A stretch of 64,000 nucleotides of DNA, from contig NC_134541.1 of NCBI RefSeq assembly GCF_050624435.1, forward strand, positions 101,676,805 to 101,740,804. The letters run 5' to 3'. Of this stretch, positions 63,125 to 64,000 are shown piece after piece. The notes under the pieces were generated by a model. That model worked only from the letters and a program-made list of their open reading frames with translations. It was not told the origin of the DNA and ran no database searches. The position numbers were made by a program, and so were the translations under genes. How positions within the stretch are numbered: the first letter of the stretch is position 1; every line of letters begins with the position of its first letter. The DNA is from Tenrec ecaudatus (Eukaryota > Chordata > Mammalia > Afrosoricida > Tenrecidae).

Positions 63125-63288
63125 TGACTTAAGCATTGGGCCACTCACTGGAAGTTGGTAGTTTGAACCCACCAGCTACTCCCAGAGAAAGATAAGGCCA
63201 TCAGCTCGCAGAAAGAGTTGCGTCTCATAGACACCAGGGAGCCGTTCTACTCGGTCATACAGGGTCACTGTGACTCGTAAGGAGATTT
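63125..63288 (+). mobile_element. AfroSINE, sense
   Basis: gtttgaacccaccagctact and ttctactcggtcatacaggg. Confidence 0.65.
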
Positions 63289-63574
63289 CTAGAAAGACAG
63301 TCACATCATTGGACACGAGCCAGGGCCAGTCCTCTAAGTACCAGAAGGATGCCTTCTAAAATCCTGTGGGGGACATGCACAATAGAGTCTGTGAATTAAA
63401 CGCATAGGTGTTGGCTTGAAATCATTCTGGGTTTTGTCAATCCTTGCTCTTTTTTTGTGTGTGCAGGTCTGCCCATATACCTGGCTTTCTGGGAACTGCT
63501 TGGGACCACTTCCAGCCACAGGGGTGTGGGAGGTGAGGGGTGACAGATCCAATCCCTGTGTGCCCGTCTAGGAA

Positions 63575-63715
63575 ATCCCATGGGGTTTCCTAGGCTGTGC
63601 GTTTTGACAGGGGCAGACGGTCTCAGCTTTCTCCTGAGGAGCAGCTGTTACATCTGAACTGTGGATGGATCGGTTAGCAGCAGGTACTTAACCACAGTGC
63701 CCCAGGTTCCTGCCG
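63575..63715 (-). mobile_element. AfroSINE, antisense
   Basis: gcagctgttacatctgaact, cggttagcagcaggtactta and ccacagtgccccaggttcc. Confidence 0.7.
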
Positions 63716-63724
63716 CAGGCACCT

Positions 63725-63970
63725 TGTTGTTGTGTTGTCAGGTACTGCCAAGTAGGTTGTGACTCCTAGCTACCGGGTACTGCCTGAGCCGATGGTTGGG
63801 CCAGTTCACCCACTGAGGGCCTTTCTCTTTTCCTCTGACCCTGGACTGGATGTCCTTTTCCAGGGACTGACTGGTCCATGCTGACAACAGGTCCAAAGTA
63901 TATGAGATGAAGTCTTACTATCCTCGTCAAAGGAGTCTTCTGGCTGCCATGCTTCCAAGATAGACTTACC
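63725..63970 (-). mobile_element. RTE LINE 3' end, antisense
   Basis: gttgttgtgttgtcaggtac, ccttttccagggactgactg and gtatatgagatgaagtctta. Confidence 0.65.
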
Positions 63971-64000
63971 GTATATACTCGAATATAAGCCAACCCGAGT

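Overview
This window is nuclear DNA from a placental mammal, and most likely from an afrotherian. It holds dozens of tRNA-derived SINEs of the AfroSINE type. Their 3' tails read like gtcgctatgagtcggaat and match the 3' tail of RTE-class LINE fragments in the same window, which is the known AfroSINE/RTE1 pairing of elephants, tenrecs, golden moles, aardvark and elephant-shrews. The species cannot be fixed from the sequence.

Two protein-coding genes are clear, and they converge tail to tail. TVP23A (Golgi vesicle protein) runs on the + strand with its last five coding exons at 30307-34232. Its first coding exon, about 29 residues, was not found and probably lies left of the window. NUBP1 (cytosolic iron-sulfur cluster scaffold ATPase) runs on the - strand and is complete: 11 coding exons from 50975 down to 35084, 321 codons plus stop, every intron GT-AG, with a CpG-island promoter at about 50560-51200. 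The stop codons are 851 bp apart. The first AATAAA downstream of TVP23A on the + strand lies at 36014, so the two 3' ends may overlap. The gene order matches human 16p13 (NUBP1 - TVP23A - CIITA); no CIITA exon was seen.

Layout: 1-30306 is repeat-rich sequence, probably the TVP23A 5' intron, with many antisense RTE pieces, a mariner transposase remnant, a mariner MITE inside an old L2, and a CCA-rich satellite of about 360 bp. 30307-34232 holds the TVP23A exons. 34233-51100 is NUBP1, whose introns carry AfroSINEs, an L1 3' end, a solo retroviral LTR antisense to the gene and a strong CTCF-like motif. 51100-64000 is intergenic, with LTR, L1, L2 and SINE copies, a dispersed repeat of about 500 bp with a nested inverted copy, and a nearly full-length 2.9-kb AT-rich hAT transposon (57464-60352) inserted in an RTE with an 8-bp target-site duplication.

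Nothing looks like an unknown functional gene system. The most unusual material is the AT-rich hAT transposon and a family of hAT MITEs that resembles elements of other mammal lineages; both are candidates for horizontal transfer. Other points worth checking are the likely TVP23A/NUBP1 3' overlap and the antisense LTR promoter pointing at the NUBP1 promoter.
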